The notes under the pieces are model-generated. The model did not search any database. It saw nothing but the letters and a program-made list of their open reading frames with translations, and was not told where the DNA came from. A program made the translations under genes and the position numbers. From Patescibacteria group bacterium (GTDB taxonomy: Bacteria > Patescibacteriota > Patescibacteriia > UBA9570), in contig JAJRVJ010000021.1 of assembly GCA_024277435.1 (NCBI GenBank), positions 1-39,407 of the forward strand: a stretch of 39,407 nucleotides of DNA, written 5' to 3'. Of this stretch, positions 16,841 to 26,299 are shown one piece after another (position 1 is the first letter of the stretch; the number at the start of each line of letters is the position of its first letter).

Positions 16841-18127
16841 TTATCTACGACCGCGTGACCGTCCGCTACGGGAATTACCACGACTTGATCCACTTCGTCC
16901 GCCACCTCGTCCACCACGGTAACCACCTCGTCCACCACGACCACGACCACGACCGCTACCTCGCTTCTTTTCTGGAAATGTTAACTTAGCACTTGGTACA
17001 ACATCTACATGTAATTGATTAATTTCTCGCTTAATCAAGCGCTGAATTTGCTGCAATTGTCGACCCTGATCGGATAATACAAATGAAATAGCTCGTCCAG
17101 CTCGTCCAGCTCGTCCAGCTCGTCCAATTCTATGCACATAATCCTCAGCCTGTTCAGGTAAATCATAATTGATTACTGTTTCTACATGATCAATGTCAAT
17201 TCCGCGAGCTGCAATATCGGTAGCCACAAGAATCCGCGATTTCTTTTTCTTAATTGCATCAATCGCACGTCGCCTCTGTGGCAAACTACGATTAGAGTGC
17301 AATTCTTCCGCCTTGTAATTTCTTTGACGTAATTTTCTAAGGAATTTGGAACAACCATGCTTTGTGCGCATGAATATAAATACTGTTCCATCAAGATTCT
17401 CTAATAAATGAAATAACGCTTCATCACGATGCTCTTTATCAACAATAATAATTTCCTGGTCAACCGTTGTGGCAGTATCACCTGAACGAGCAATTTCAAT
17501 ATGCGTAGGTTCACGCATATACTGTCGAACCAAGCTAGTGATAGAATCTGGCATTGTTGCTGAAAATAATACAGTCTGTCGTTCAGCCTTATCTGGCGTG
17601 TGTTCAAGTACTTGCTTAATCTGTGGAGCAAATCCCATGTCAAACATTCGATCTGCCTCATCAAATACTACGTACGTTCGATCATGAAGCTTAACTGTAC
17701 CTCGTTCAAGATGATCAATTAATCTACCAGGTGTAGCAATATATACATTACAGCCACGTTTAATATCCTGAATCTGACGATGCATTGAGCTACCACCAAC
17801 AATTACTGCAGACTTAACTCTGTCATTAGTAGAATTTCGTCGATCTTCAAAAGATCGAATAACCTCTTGCGCCTGATATGCAAGCTCACGAGTTGGAACT
17901 AAAATTAATGCAGAGCCACCTTTTTTAAGATGCTCCAACATTGGCAGCACAAAGGCGAGAGTTTTACCAGTACCAGTTTGTGCAATACCAATCACATCAT
18001 CACCGTCTAATGCAGGTGGAATAGCTTGGCGTTGCACTGGGGTTGGCTCAGTGATTGATTGTTTATTCAAGACTGAGAGCAGATTTGGATTTACACCCAA
18101 ATCCGCAAATGTTACGGATGTTTTCAT
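16841..18127 (-). CDS. DEAD-box RNA helicase with C-terminal RGG tail
   Basis: A 428-residue ATP-dependent RNA helicase of the RhlE/CshA type. It carries the Q motif near 25-33, AQTGTGKT (49-56), PTRELA, ATPGR (131-135), DEAD (156-159), SAT, TDIAARGID and HRIGRAGRAGRAGRA. The core ends near residue 385 and is followed by a 42-residue tail of RGG/SRG repeats, an unstructured RNA-binding extension. I prefer the ATG at 18127, which starts the family sequence MKTSVTFADLGV; an in-frame ATG at 18148 would add seven residues. It has its own promoter and a leader of about 110 bases with a hairpin. Likely roles are ribosome assembly and RNA unwinding at low temperature. Confidence 0.94.
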   Translation of the reverse strand: MKTSVTFADLGVNPNLLSVLNKQSITEPTPVQRQAIPPALDGDDVIGIAQTGTGKTLAFVLPMLEHLKKGGSALILVPTRELAYQAQEVIRSFEDRRNSTNDRVKSAVIVGGSSMHRQIQDIKRGCNVYIATPGRLIDHLERGTVKLHDRTYVVFDEADRMFDMGFAPQIKQVLEHTPDKAERQTVLFSATMPDSITSLVRQYMREPTHIEIARSGDTATTVDQEIIIVDKEHRDEALFHLLENLDGTVFIFMRTKHGCSKFLRKLRQRNYKAEELHSNRSLPQRRRAIDAIKKKKSRILVATDIAARGIDIDHVETVINYDLPEQAEDYVHRIGRAGRAGRAGRAISFVLSDQGRQLQQIQRLIKREINQLHVDVVPSAKLTFPEKKRGSGRGRGRGGRGGYRGGRGGGRSGSSRGNSRSGRSRGRR

Positions 18128-18140
18128 ATTGTATATCGTA

Positions 18141-18160
18141 TTACCCAAATCCCTGGGTAA
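18141..18160. repeat. Hairpin in the helicase mRNA leader
   Basis: TTACCCA (18141-18147) and TGGGTAA (18154-18160) form a 7-bp stem with a 6-base loop, 13 bases upstream of the helicase ATG. It may mask or present the initiation region. Regulation by temperature or by the helicase itself is a guess from the known behaviour of cold-shock helicase leaders. Confidence 0.5.
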
Positions 18161-18243
18161 TACTGGTGCGATATCTTTAACAATATGTTGCTAAAGTGGC
18201 ACAGAAACCGAGATTCGAGGTCTAATTTAATTAATGACAGCTC

Positions 18244-18272
18244 ATACTACTCCAAAACAAATTCCTTGTCAA
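18244..18272 (-). promoter_or_regulatory. Sigma-70 promoter of the DEAD-box helicase
   Basis: On the minus strand a perfect TTGACA (18267-18272) is followed after 17 bases by TAGTAT (18244-18249). The start near 18237 gives a leader of about 110 bases, by far the longest among host genes whose promoters I can place here, and one that contains a hairpin before the ATG. Confidence 0.75.
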
Positions 18273-18279
18273 GGGTAGC

Positions 18280-20055
18280 TTACTTGACGTTTAAATCGCG
18301 TTTGCGAATGCGAATACTTTCTGGAGTAATTTCTACAAGTTCATCATCAACAATATATTCAAGTGCATCTTCTAACGTCATTTCCTTTGGAACTTTAAAA
18401 TGCTCCGTATGATCAGATCCGCTAGCGCGCATATTTGTAAGCGCCTTGGCCTTACACACGTTCACCTTCAAATCCTGACTACGAGCATTTTGCCCTATCA
18501 CCTGCCCTTTATATACCCTGATACCAGCACCTATAAATAATGTTCCACGATCCTGAGCTTTCACTAAAGAATACTGAGTGGTATCACCCGTTTCAAATGC
18601 AATAAGTGATCCTTGTTCACGATCGGTCCAGTCACCTGGGTTAGGATAATAATCATCAAACGATGAATTCATAATTCCTAAACCCTTGGTATCTGTTAGA
18701 AATTGCGTTCGATAACCAAATAATCCACGGGTAGGAATTTTATACTCTAAAAATGTAATATTATTTTCAGTATTCATTTCCAGTAACTCACCACGTCGAG
18801 ACCCAAGAGTTTGAATAACTGCACCGGAATATTCATCAGGTACTTCAACTGACAATCGATCATACGGTACGTGTTTTTTACCATCAATTTCTTTTGTAAT
18901 AACTTGTGGCTTACTCACCTGAAGCTCATATCCTTCACGGCGTAATCGCTCGATAAGAATAGCAAGATGTAATTCACCTCTACCACTTACTAACCACTTA
19001 CCGTCAGCGGTATCTTCCACACGTAGTGCCATGTCTGTTTCTAATTCTTTTTGAAGACGCTCATTAATCTGACGACTAGTTGTAAATTTACCCTCTTGTC
19101 CACTGAATGGAGAGTCGTTTACAGAAAATGTCATACGCACAGTTGGCTCATCAATATCAATCACTGGTAATGGTCGTGAATCTTCTGGGTCGGTAACAGA
19201 GTCACCAATTTTAATATCACCAATTCCAGCAATGGATACAATATCACCAGCACTAGCTTCTTTTACCTCTTGTTGTGCTAATCCATTAGCGGTCATCAAT
19301 GCAGAAATACGCATTTTCATTTGTTCACCAGCTCTATTCACATGCATAACGTCTTGGCCAGATTTTATTACCCCATTATGAATACGGCCCATACCAATTC
19401 TACCTTTATAGGCATCCGCACTAATATTCGTAATACGCATCTGTAGCGGCTCACTCGCATCTCCTGCAGGTTCTGGGATATGCTCTAAAATGGCATCAAA
19501 TATTGGAACTATATCTGTCATACTTTCAATATCTTCTTCCTTTCCAGCCTTACCATTAATCGCGGATGCGTAAATAATAGGAAAGTCTAGCGTTGCATCG
19601 TTTGCTCCAAGCTCAACGAATAAATCAAATGTTTTATTTACAGCCTCTTCTGGATTAGCTCCATCTTTATCAATTTTATTTACTACAACAATAATACGCT
19701 GTTTTACGGCTAGCGCCTTCTTTAGTACGAATCGTGTTTGCGGCATTGGCCCTTCTTTTGCATCAACTAACAATAACGCCCCATCAGCCATCGATAACAC
19801 ACGCTCTACTTCTCCACCAAAGTCGGCATGTCCGGGAGTATCAATAATATTGATTTTTGTATCATTCCAAACTACAGATGCGTTTTTCGAAAAAATAGTA
19901 ATACCACGCTCTTTTTCAAGATCATTATTATCCATTAATAAAGCAGCAGAATCATCATTCTGAATAGTTTTTGATTGAGTCAATAAAGCATCCACCAATG
20001 TGGTTTTTCCATGATCTACATGAGCAATGATAGCGACATTTCGAATTGATTTCAT
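18280..20055 (-). CDS. typA: Translational GTPase TypA/BipA
   Basis: A 591-residue EF-G-like GTPase. G1 is AHVDHGKTT (11-19), the switch II region is DTPGHADFGGEVERVL, and NKIDKDGA is the base-recognition motif. The order of domains (G, beta-barrel domain II, two EF-G-like domains, and a TypA-specific C-terminus with PTRGLFGYRTQFLTDT and IGQNARSQDLKVNVCKAK) is diagnostic. It binds the ribosome and helps 50S assembly, mostly under cold or other stress. The neighbouring DEAD-box helicase and RRM gene suit that setting. Length is slightly under the usual 600-615. Start is the ATG at 20055 with no Shine-Dalgarno sequence. Confidence 0.96.
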   Translation of the reverse strand: MKSIRNVAIIAHVDHGKTTLVDALLTQSKTIQNDDSAALLMDNNDLEKERGITIFSKNASVVWNDTKINIIDTPGHADFGGEVERVLSMADGALLLVDAKEGPMPQTRFVLKKALAVKQRIIVVVNKIDKDGANPEEAVNKTFDLFVELGANDATLDFPIIYASAINGKAGKEEDIESMTDIVPIFDAILEHIPEPAGDASEPLQMRITNISADAYKGRIGMGRIHNGVIKSGQDVMHVNRAGEQMKMRISALMTANGLAQQEVKEASAGDIVSIAGIGDIKIGDSVTDPEDSRPLPVIDIDEPTVRMTFSVNDSPFSGQEGKFTTSRQINERLQKELETDMALRVEDTADGKWLVSGRGELHLAILIERLRREGYELQVSKPQVITKEIDGKKHVPYDRLSVEVPDEYSGAVIQTLGSRRGELLEMNTENNITFLEYKIPTRGLFGYRTQFLTDTKGLGIMNSSFDDYYPNPGDWTDREQGSLIAFETGDTTQYSLVKAQDRGTLFIGAGIRVYKGQVIGQNARSQDLKVNVCKAKALTNMRASGSDHTEHFKVPKEMTLEDALEYIVDDELVEITPESIRIRKRDLNVK

Positions 20056-20112
20056 AGGTATTTTTGCGTAAAAAAATAGCTGCAGAGCAGCGGATTACTT
20101 ATAACGACTGTA

Positions 20113-20141
20113 AGACTACTTGGTAGAAGCTAAAAAGTCAA
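20113..20141 (-). promoter_or_regulatory. Possible promoter of typA
   Basis: On the minus strand TTGACT (20136-20141) is followed after 17 bases by TAGTCT (20113-20118). The -35 is good, the -10 poor. It would give a leader of about 50 bases. Confidence 0.35.
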
Positions 20142-20166
20142 ATCCACCCCATACTTTCATTAAACC

Positions 20167-23100
20167 TTACGCGTAGTAACCTAAAAACTCCTCCTCCATT
20201 ACATCATCCGCAATAGCAGGATCAAGTACTACCGCCTCCATCATATCATTATAATCTTTTTCCGGGTCATAATGCAATGCAATCGAAGAATCGGCTCGAA
20301 GGGCAGGAATGATCTTGTCTAGCATTATTGCTCTTCGTTCTTGCCAATTATTTGGCCAACCTTCTTCAGAGACAATGTAACTAAGGTGTATTTCGATATC
20401 ATCAATTACCTCACTAACCTCCTTTGTTACCTTTTTTATACCTTGAGCACGCTCTATTCGCTCCATCAATTTTGTTAATTGAGCTGTTACTGACGTTAAA
20501 TCTTCAGGATCTGATACTAGTGGTTTCATCATTTTAATTCGCTCATGAAATGGCCGTAATTGCGCAACAAGGCTTTCTCGCGCCTCTGGTGTCATCCTAT
20601 TAGCTTCTCTGGCCGCCTCTGCTGCAACCGCTGCTGCCTCTTCGGCTTCTTTTCTTTGTGCCGCTGCTGCCTCTTCCATTTCTTTAATTCTAGCTACCCT
20701 AGCTATCTCTGCTTGTTGATATTCTCGGGCTTCTCGGGCTTGCCTCTCTGGATCCCTTCTATGTATAGGAACTACTTTTTGCTCTGAGCGCTTTGGTTTT
20801 ACACGATTCTGCAATGATCGCACATCAACTCCCCCTAAGGCAGCGGCCATAGTATCCAGAGCTACGTCATCGGTAAGTAAATCTCTTTCATTTGTATACT
20901 CTGGTTGGATCTCTTCATGTACATAAATCACTCTACCTTCATCGTCAAGATCTACCCTAAAAAAGTTATCCGCATCACGCGAAATTGCATACGAACCATC
21001 TGGTAAGGTTATCACATTACTCATAGAATTTCGGCTGCTGTAAAAAGCTTGTAACCGTGCTTTGCCATCTCTGCCTCGTCGTGCCTCCATAGACCGACCA
21101 GACTCACCAATTCTAAATTCTCGCACTTCATCACCAGATACATTATACACATGTCCATGTTGAATAGTTATCTTTGCATAAATACCATAGCGACTGCCCT
21201 CAATTTCTCTGTAGCGCATCGCAATTGGGCTAGCCCAGTGGCTTATTTTTTCACTTTGCAATGCTGTACGAACTTCTTCCATTAACTCTCGAGCACGTTG
21301 TACATCGCCATGATCATTATCAATAAGTTTATTGGCTTTACGCCATTTTTCTGACAAATCAGTATATTCTTCATAGGATAAACCGTAACGGTTATAGTTA
21401 TTTAGTACCTCCTCAGCAACACTGCTTAAGTCATCACGCAGTGCTTCAGCTGCTGGCAGTAATAGTTCGCGCTCTTGAGCTATTCGAGATTTCTCATCAA
21501 GAAAAATCTGGATTTCATCACACAACTCTATCGCCCGACGAGGATCTGCATCTTGTACCCGGCCATATGAATCCTTTTCCTGTGATAATCGCTTGGCCTC
21601 ATCAAACTTCCTGCCAAGATCGTACGCTGTATTATAATCAATGCCCATACGGGAATAGTTATGGCGAATATCTGCGACAGCTTCTTCAGTTGCCGCTACC
21701 CGCGCTTGAGCTGGCTCCATCATCGTTTCACGATCCAAACGCCGCTGTTCCTTGGCGTCTATCTCGACTTTTTTCTTAACAGCACTCTGATTTTCTGCAT
21801 CAGCCTCTTCTTGATTGCGATAGTATCGTACGCTAAAATTTTCAACGTATTCGCTAATATCATAATCGTAGTTTCGTGTTGCAGTAAGTGCGGGATAGGC
21901 ATAAACTGGCTCGTTTTGCCAAGTTTGCGTATATTGCATTGGCTCACCAAGCTCATCTTTAGTTGGTAGAGGCTCTAGAGCGACAACCATAATTTCTCGT
22001 GGCTCTGGTTTTTCTTCCCAAGATTTCCAGGCTTCGCGAATTCGGTCTTCGTCTACTTGTTCTTTTAGTTCATCAATACTAGTCGATTCAACTATGCTCC
22101 AACCCTTCTTTGTGCGCAGCGTCAACTCAACTGATGTGTCATCAACACCTAAAGTAGGTACATCTGATTGTTCCAATACAAATAAATCTTCAGGGTTAAT
22201 TGTAATAGATGCTGAAAACCGCTCTGGTTCGCTCCACTGTTCATTAGCTGCTTTATAGCTGTATGATACTTCATAACGTACATCACCAACGGCAACAATC
22301 TCTGGATAATGCGCGTCTACTGTTTCGCTTAATTCAGCCGGATAAAAATCTTCTAGCCGTAATTGTAATTGATCATTAATATATGTAGCCTCTGATTTTC
22401 GAAACGCTCCACTTAGGCGCTCTACATACCACTCTGCCATATTCTCCGGTTTTTGTACTTGTCCGCGTGAGCGATGAAATAAAATATCAAGCTGCTGAAT
22501 AACAGTTTTGTTATGTGCCACACATGGCAAGTCAACTTGCTCGTAGACTAATGCCTGTGCAAATGCCCGCACCGCCTCTTCTCCTTCAACCACGCGCGAT
22601 TCTTTACCAAGTTCAACAGATGTTGTACCTTGCGGGTAAAACGTCACTTGAGATTCTACTTGATCTGTTTCAGAATTATAATGTGCTGTCGCTGCTTGCT
22701 CGACCACTAAGTGCGGCATTACTTCACGAAGTTGTTCTATACCAATAGGATGTACACCGGAGGCATAATTTCGCTTAATCTCCCTCCCACGACTAGTGCC
22801 ACGCCCCTCACTAATACGTGACGCCACGCACAACTGTGGACGGGAATCAAAGCCTTCTGAACCAGGCGACATGTTTACTGTTGCGCGAGCACCAAGCAAT
22901 TGGCGGTATTCTGGTAAACCTCGACTGTTACCAAGTGAATATAGCAAACGATCAGGATGACCAGATAAAATCACTGCGCCAAGATCAGCATCACTCGCTG
23001 ATTCTAGCGTGTCTTGAAGTGTACTGCGGTCAATGCGTACTCTCGCATATCGAGCGTAGTCTCGTAACTTATAAGCAATATGCGTCAACGCTTCGGCTTT

Positions 23101-24915
23101 TAAGTAATTATCGCGACACCATCTTCTAAAATTGTTCTTCGCTGCACGTGACTCTGAAGACCTGCGCCGGTCAGATGCCTCAAACACACCATGCTCGATT
23201 GCTTGTGAAAATATATTTAGAGCTTTTAATAAGTCTGAATTTCCGCGATCAAATTTATCTTGAATACGCTGTACAGTATTACGTGCATTTTTACGTTTGT
23301 CTCCTTCGCTGTAGCCTGGAGCATTATCGATATCTCTGCGGGATGGGCCAAGTAGTACATTAGATTCGCGCTCGAACGCTGCGAGTATCAACGCCGCCTC
23401 AATACAACCACGTTTTTTTGCCTCTACAATCATGCGACCAATCCGCGGCTCAAATGGCAGCTCACCCATTTCACGACCAACCCGCGTCATCTCGCCCTCT
23501 TCAGTCATCGCTCCAAGCTCTGTAAGCTCAGCAATACCATGAGCAATAGCACCTGCTTTTGGTGGTTCAATAAATGGAAACTCTTCAGGATCAATACCAA
23601 GACGCTTCAAACGCAGTACGAGGTTTGCTAAATTCGTTCTACTAATTTCAGATTCCGGGTGCTGACGCATTTCTGCAAATTCACCCTCTGTCACCATTCT
23701 GTAACATTCGCCAGCAGTAATGCGTCCGGCTCTACCCGCTCGCTGCTCAGCTTGATCTCTGGAAATAAACTCGGTGCCCATTTCAATAATTCCAGTAGTT
23801 GGATTGTACCGTACAGATCTCTGCCGACAAGAATCAACAACCACTTTAATGCCTGGAACAGTAATAGAGGTTTCTGCTATATTCGTAGCAACAATAACCC
23901 TCCGCTGCACACCAGGGCCTTTATTTCCAGATAACGCTTTATCACGATCGGCTGGACCGAGCTGCCCATACAACGGCAACACCTCAACACCATCAATAGA
24001 ACCAATACGATTTATGGTATCGCGAATTTCTTTTCCTCCTGGCAGAAATACTAAAATATCTCCATCACCAGCCGCTTTGCATAATGACTTTACTTTTTTT
24101 GCTAATTGATCCATATAATTAAGCACCATTCCCTGATGATCCCTTTGTGATTCATCTTGATAGTGTTTGTCTACAGGATGAGCTCGACCTTCAATGCGTA
24201 AATAGTCCTCATCATCAATGCCAAAAAACTGTTGAATCTGTTCTTTGTGCATGGTCGCAGATGTCAGTAGCGTTAATGGCGCATCACCACGCTCGTGCAT
24301 CATTTTAATCAAGCCAAGCGCCAGGTGATAATCAATGCTCCCTTCATGCATCTCATCAACAATAATTGCACCGACCTTCTCTTTAGTGAGATCACCTCGC
24401 ATTAAATACCGGAGAAAAATACCTGGTGTTACTACAGCTAAAGCACTCCGACTGTCCACAGTACGTGCCTCTGAAGTGGAAAAGCCCACACCACGCCCAA
24501 GCTGCTCACCCATCACCGCAGAAGTTGCCCGAGCAACACCGCTGGTAGCATCTTTACGCGGTTGCAGCATCACCGTGCGATCTTGCAAACCACGCTTGGT
24601 TAATACACGCCGCATTGCAACCGGTGAATAGACTGATTTACCAGAACCAGTCTCGCCTTGCAAAAGCAACATACCTTTTCTATCAAGGCAGGATTCTAAT
24701 CCATCCTCTAATATATGCAACTGTTCTCGAACCGGTAAATCCTGGGCTTCAATGCGACGACGCAACTCTAACTGTCGGTCTCTACTTGAATAGCGTTCAA
24801 TAGTAGTTGCATTATCAACTGAGCCGCTATCACCATTGTAATCCGGGTAACTCCCCTGACGATCGCGAGGAGGTCCCTGATTACCTCCTCCTCTTTGTCT
24901 GTTTCGTCTTGCCAT
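20167..24915 (-). CDS. Very large DEAH-type ATP-dependent helicase (HrpA/HrpB-like) with DEMH box
   Basis: A 1582-residue protein. The N-terminal 40 residues are RG- and polar-rich. The helicase core shows GETGSGKS (87-94), DEMH in place of DEAH (187-190), SAT (219-221), VATNIAETSITVPG (342-355) and QRAGRAGR (391-398), followed by the winged-helix and ratchet-like region of HrpA/HrpB/Prp22-type RNA helicases. From about residue 700 the sequence is not recognised. It includes an approximate tandem repeat (NYSRMGIDYNTAYDLGRKF near 1080 and NYNRYGLSYEEYTDLSEKW near 1170) and an Ala/Glu/Arg coiled coil near 1390-1450. HrpA is about 1300 and HrpB about 820 residues, so the tail is unusual. It starts 3 bases after the 203-residue gene and is probably co-expressed. 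RNA targets are unknown. Confidence 0.9.
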   Translation of the reverse strand: MARRNRQRGGGNQGPPRDRQGSYPDYNGDSGSVDNATTIERYSSRDRQLELRRRIEAQDLPVREQLHILEDGLESCLDRKGMLLLQGETGSGKSVYSPVAMRRVLTKRGLQDRTVMLQPRKDATSGVARATSAVMGEQLGRGVGFSTSEARTVDSRSALAVVTPGIFLRYLMRGDLTKEKVGAIIVDEMHEGSIDYHLALGLIKMMHERGDAPLTLLTSATMHKEQIQQFFGIDDEDYLRIEGRAHPVDKHYQDESQRDHQGMVLNYMDQLAKKVKSLCKAAGDGDILVFLPGGKEIRDTINRIGSIDGVEVLPLYGQLGPADRDKALSGNKGPGVQRRVIVATNIAETSITVPGIKVVVDSCRQRSVRYNPTTGIIEMGTEFISRDQAEQRAGRAGRITAGECYRMVTEGEFAEMRQHPESEISRTNLANLVLRLKRLGIDPEEFPFIEPPKAGAIAHGIAELTELGAMTEEGEMTRVGREMGELPFEPRIGRMIVEAKKRGCIEAALILAAFERESNVLLGPSRRDIDNAPGYSEGDKRKNARNTVQRIQDKFDRGNSDLLKALNIFSQAIEHGVFEASDRRRSSESRAAKNNFRRWCRDNYLKAEALTHIAYKLRDYARYARVRIDRSTLQDTLESASDADLGAVILSGHPDRLLYSLGNSRGLPEYRQLLGARATVNMSPGSEGFDSRPQLCVASRISEGRGTSRGREIKRNYASGVHPIGIEQLREVMPHLVVEQAATAHYNSETDQVESQVTFYPQGTTSVELGKESRVVEGEEAVRAFAQALVYEQVDLPCVAHNKTVIQQLDILFHRSRGQVQKPENMAEWYVERLSGAFRKSEATYINDQLQLRLEDFYPAELSETVDAHYPEIVAVGDVRYEVSYSYKAANEQWSEPERFSASITINPEDLFVLEQSDVPTLGVDDTSVELTLRTKKGWSIVESTSIDELKEQVDEDRIREAWKSWEEKPEPREIMVVALEPLPTKDELGEPMQYTQTWQNEPVYAYPALTATRNYDYDISEYVENFSVRYYRNQEEADAENQSAVKKKVEIDAKEQRRLDRETMMEPAQARVAATEEAVADIRHNYSRMGIDYNTAYDLGRKFDEAKRLSQEKDSYGRVQDADPRRAIELCDEIQIFLDEKSRIAQERELLLPAAEALRDDLSSVAEEVLNNYNRYGLSYEEYTDLSEKWRKANKLIDNDHGDVQRARELMEEVRTALQSEKISHWASPIAMRYREIEGSRYGIYAKITIQHGHVYNVSGDEVREFRIGESGRSMEARRGRDGKARLQAFYSSRNSMSNVITLPDGSYAISRDADNFFRVDLDDEGRVIYVHEEIQPEYTNERDLLTDDVALDTMAAALGGVDVRSLQNRVKPKRSEQKVVPIHRRDPERQAREAREYQQAEIARVARIKEMEEAAAAQRKEAEEAAAVAAEAAREANRMTPEARESLVAQLRPFHERIKMMKPLVSDPEDLTSVTAQLTKLMERIERAQGIKKVTKEVSEVIDDIEIHLSYIVSEEGWPNNWQERRAIMLDKIIPALRADSSIALHYDPEKDYNDMMEAVVLDPAIADDVMEEEFLGYYA

Positions 24916-24918
24916 AGT

Positions 24919-25530
24919 TTAAGAGAGTTTATGTGATTCAAACTGAATATCTTTTGTTCCTCCAGATAAGAACCAATTGCTTGCAAGTAGTGCTGCAGTA
25001 AGCGATGCTGACCCAGTTAGACTAACCTGTTGTTTATTTGGATTCATTGAATAGACGTGATGTAAGAAATTCAGTAATTGCTCCTGCGTATTTTTTTCAT
25101 CATTCTCTACCTGATTTTCTATTCGCGACTTCTGCCATACCATATCCAAATCGATTTCAGTCTCAGATTGAGTGTCTTCTTCCCATTGTTTTTCAAATTG
25201 CCCCATATCTTCTTCACTCCATATCACAGCCAGGTCAATCACTCCCTCTGGCCGAATATATTCCTGACCCAGGTTTGAATATATCACTATAGCTGGTTGA
25301 TCCTGCGCTCGCCTGTATGTTATTTCCACGGCTACAGATCGTAATTGTTTAAACAATGCCAACACAAAAAACAACGGGGCTTCCCCGCGTAATTCAATCG
25401 GTACATTATGTATATTAGAAACAACCTCATTCACTGTGCGTTGAATGACGGCATCATCTGTTGAACTTGGTGCAACGCTATCTAATTCAACAGTTTGATA
25501 ACTAATCAATGTTTCTACTTGTTGTTCCAT
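24919..25530 (-). CDS. Unknown 203-residue protein in operon with the DEAH helicase
   Basis: I do not recognise this family. The protein is acidic, with a central beta-rich stretch (VAVEITYRRAQDQPAIVIYS) and a Glu/Gln-rich charged region near 115-150 (WEEDTQSETEIDLDMVWQKS). A small hydrophobic patch near the end (SLTAALLASNWFLSGG) is too short and polar to call a membrane anchor with confidence. The stop is 3 bases before the helicase ATG, which suggests a helicase partner or cofactor. The start ATG at 25530 lies just downstream of a plausible promoter. Confidence 0.7.
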   Translation of the reverse strand: MEQQVETLISYQTVELDSVAPSSTDDAVIQRTVNEVVSNIHNVPIELRGEAPLFFVLALFKQLRSVAVEITYRRAQDQPAIVIYSNLGQEYIRPEGVIDLAVIWSEEDMGQFEKQWEEDTQSETEIDLDMVWQKSRIENQVENDEKNTQEQLLNFLHHVYSMNPNKQQVSLTGSASLTAALLASNWFLSGGTKDIQFESHKLS

Positions 25531-25543
25531 AATAGTTTATTTA

Positions 25544-25572
25544 AAGCTAGCACATTTTTGACTTGAAATCAA
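25544..25572 (-). promoter_or_regulatory. Promoter of the DEAH helicase operon with overlapping palindrome
   Basis: On the minus strand TTGATT (25567-25572) and TAGCTT (25544-25549) are spaced by 17 bases, with a start about seven bases before the ATG at 25530. The palindrome ACTTGAAATCAAGT (25561-25574) covers the -35 box and could be an operator. Confidence 0.45.
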
Positions 25573-25574
25573 GT

Positions 25575-25900
25575 TCAGAACAATGTTTTTTAGTCAGCAT
25601 GATCATTTTTGAAAGCCTCGGGGTTTATCCCCGTTGGCAGTATTATTCACGATTCAACTTGCTTTTAGTTAAATCGTTTCCAAAAGTGATTATATTTTTT
25701 TCGTTGATATACCCAGCTTTGGAAGTCGTGGAACGTTTTCGCGTAACTACTTCGCTGAAATTTCAGCAAGTGTAGCTGGGCGACGGTACGTTCCAAACCG
25801 TGGTTGGCTGTCCATTTGATGAATCGCGGGTACAGCCTGTCGCGATAGGTAGTTTTGTTTATGTCCGGTGATACCCACACCGGGCTTGAGCAGCCCGACC
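25575..25900. other. Non-coding stretch with several hairpins, left flank of the G+C-rich island
   Basis: No convincing gene is seen in these 326 bases. Short frames exist on both strands but lack start context and family likeness. Inverted repeats are dense: CGGGG/CCCCG around TTTAT (25619-25633), the perfect palindrome GCTGAAATTTCAGC (25754-25767), ATCGCG/CGCGAT (25823-25846), CCGGT/ACCGG (25865-25883) and GGGCT/AGCCC (25882-25896). The last two follow the stop of the 132-residue gene and could terminate it, though no T-run follows. It may hold a structured RNA or an element boundary. Confidence 0.4.
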
Positions 25901-26299
25901 CTACTCCAGGTCGAACTGCTCCAGCTCCTCCTCGGTGACCGGGATCACCAAGACGGAGGTCTTGCCGTCCGCCACCCGGTTCAGCGACCGGATGAACTCC
26001 GGGCGGCTGAGCGACCGGATGGCGAACCGCCCCTTCTGCCGCATGGGGAGCATCCCCAAACGCCCGAGGATCTCCGGGCGGGTGACGTCCCGCCTTCTCA
26101 TCTCGAGGGGGAGGGTCTCTTCGCGGCCTCCCTCATCCCCCTGGAGGCAGAGGGTGACGGTGACGGGCTGGGACGCCCGCCACTGAATGAGCAGTAGCCG
26201 GAAAATTCCGGCAAAGGAGGCCAGGCCGGTGACGGCCTCGAACCCCCCGGCCCAGAAGTTGTTAACGAAGGAGAGAACGGAAAAAATGAATTCGACCAC
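25901..26299 (-). CDS. Unknown 132-residue protein, G+C-rich island
   Basis: I do not recognise this family. The protein begins MVEFIFSVLSFVNNFWAGGF, a hydrophobic or amphipathic N-terminal segment that could be a membrane anchor. A basic middle (EMRRRDVTRPEILGRLG, MRQKGRFAIRSLSRPEF) and an acidic end (EEELEQFDLE) follow. I chose the GTG at 26299 because AGGAGG lies four bases upstream on the minus strand, one of only two clear Shine-Dalgarno sequences in the window; an ATG further upstream in the same frame is possible but lacks one. Codon third positions are mostly G or C, unlike all genes to the left. The next upstream gene, also G+C-rich and in the same direction, is 294 bases away. Confidence 0.65.
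   Translation of the reverse strand: MVEFIFSVLSFVNNFWAGGFEAVTGLASFAGIFRLLLIQWRASQPVTVTLCLQGDEGGREETLPLEMRRRDVTRPEILGRLGMLPMRQKGRFAIRSLSRPEFIRSLNRVADGKTSVLVIPVTEEELEQFDLE

Noticed and set aside
17090-17140. Tandem 9-base repeats resembling a CRISPR or minisatellite
   Set aside because: They encode the helicase motif VI stretch GRAGRAGRAGRA, whose length is normal for the family. No spacers are present.
25665-25880. Minus-strand frame of 71 codons between host and island
   Set aside because: It spans several hairpins, has no start context or family likeness, and its basic, Trp/Tyr/Arg-rich translation looks like read-through of a non-coding stretch.
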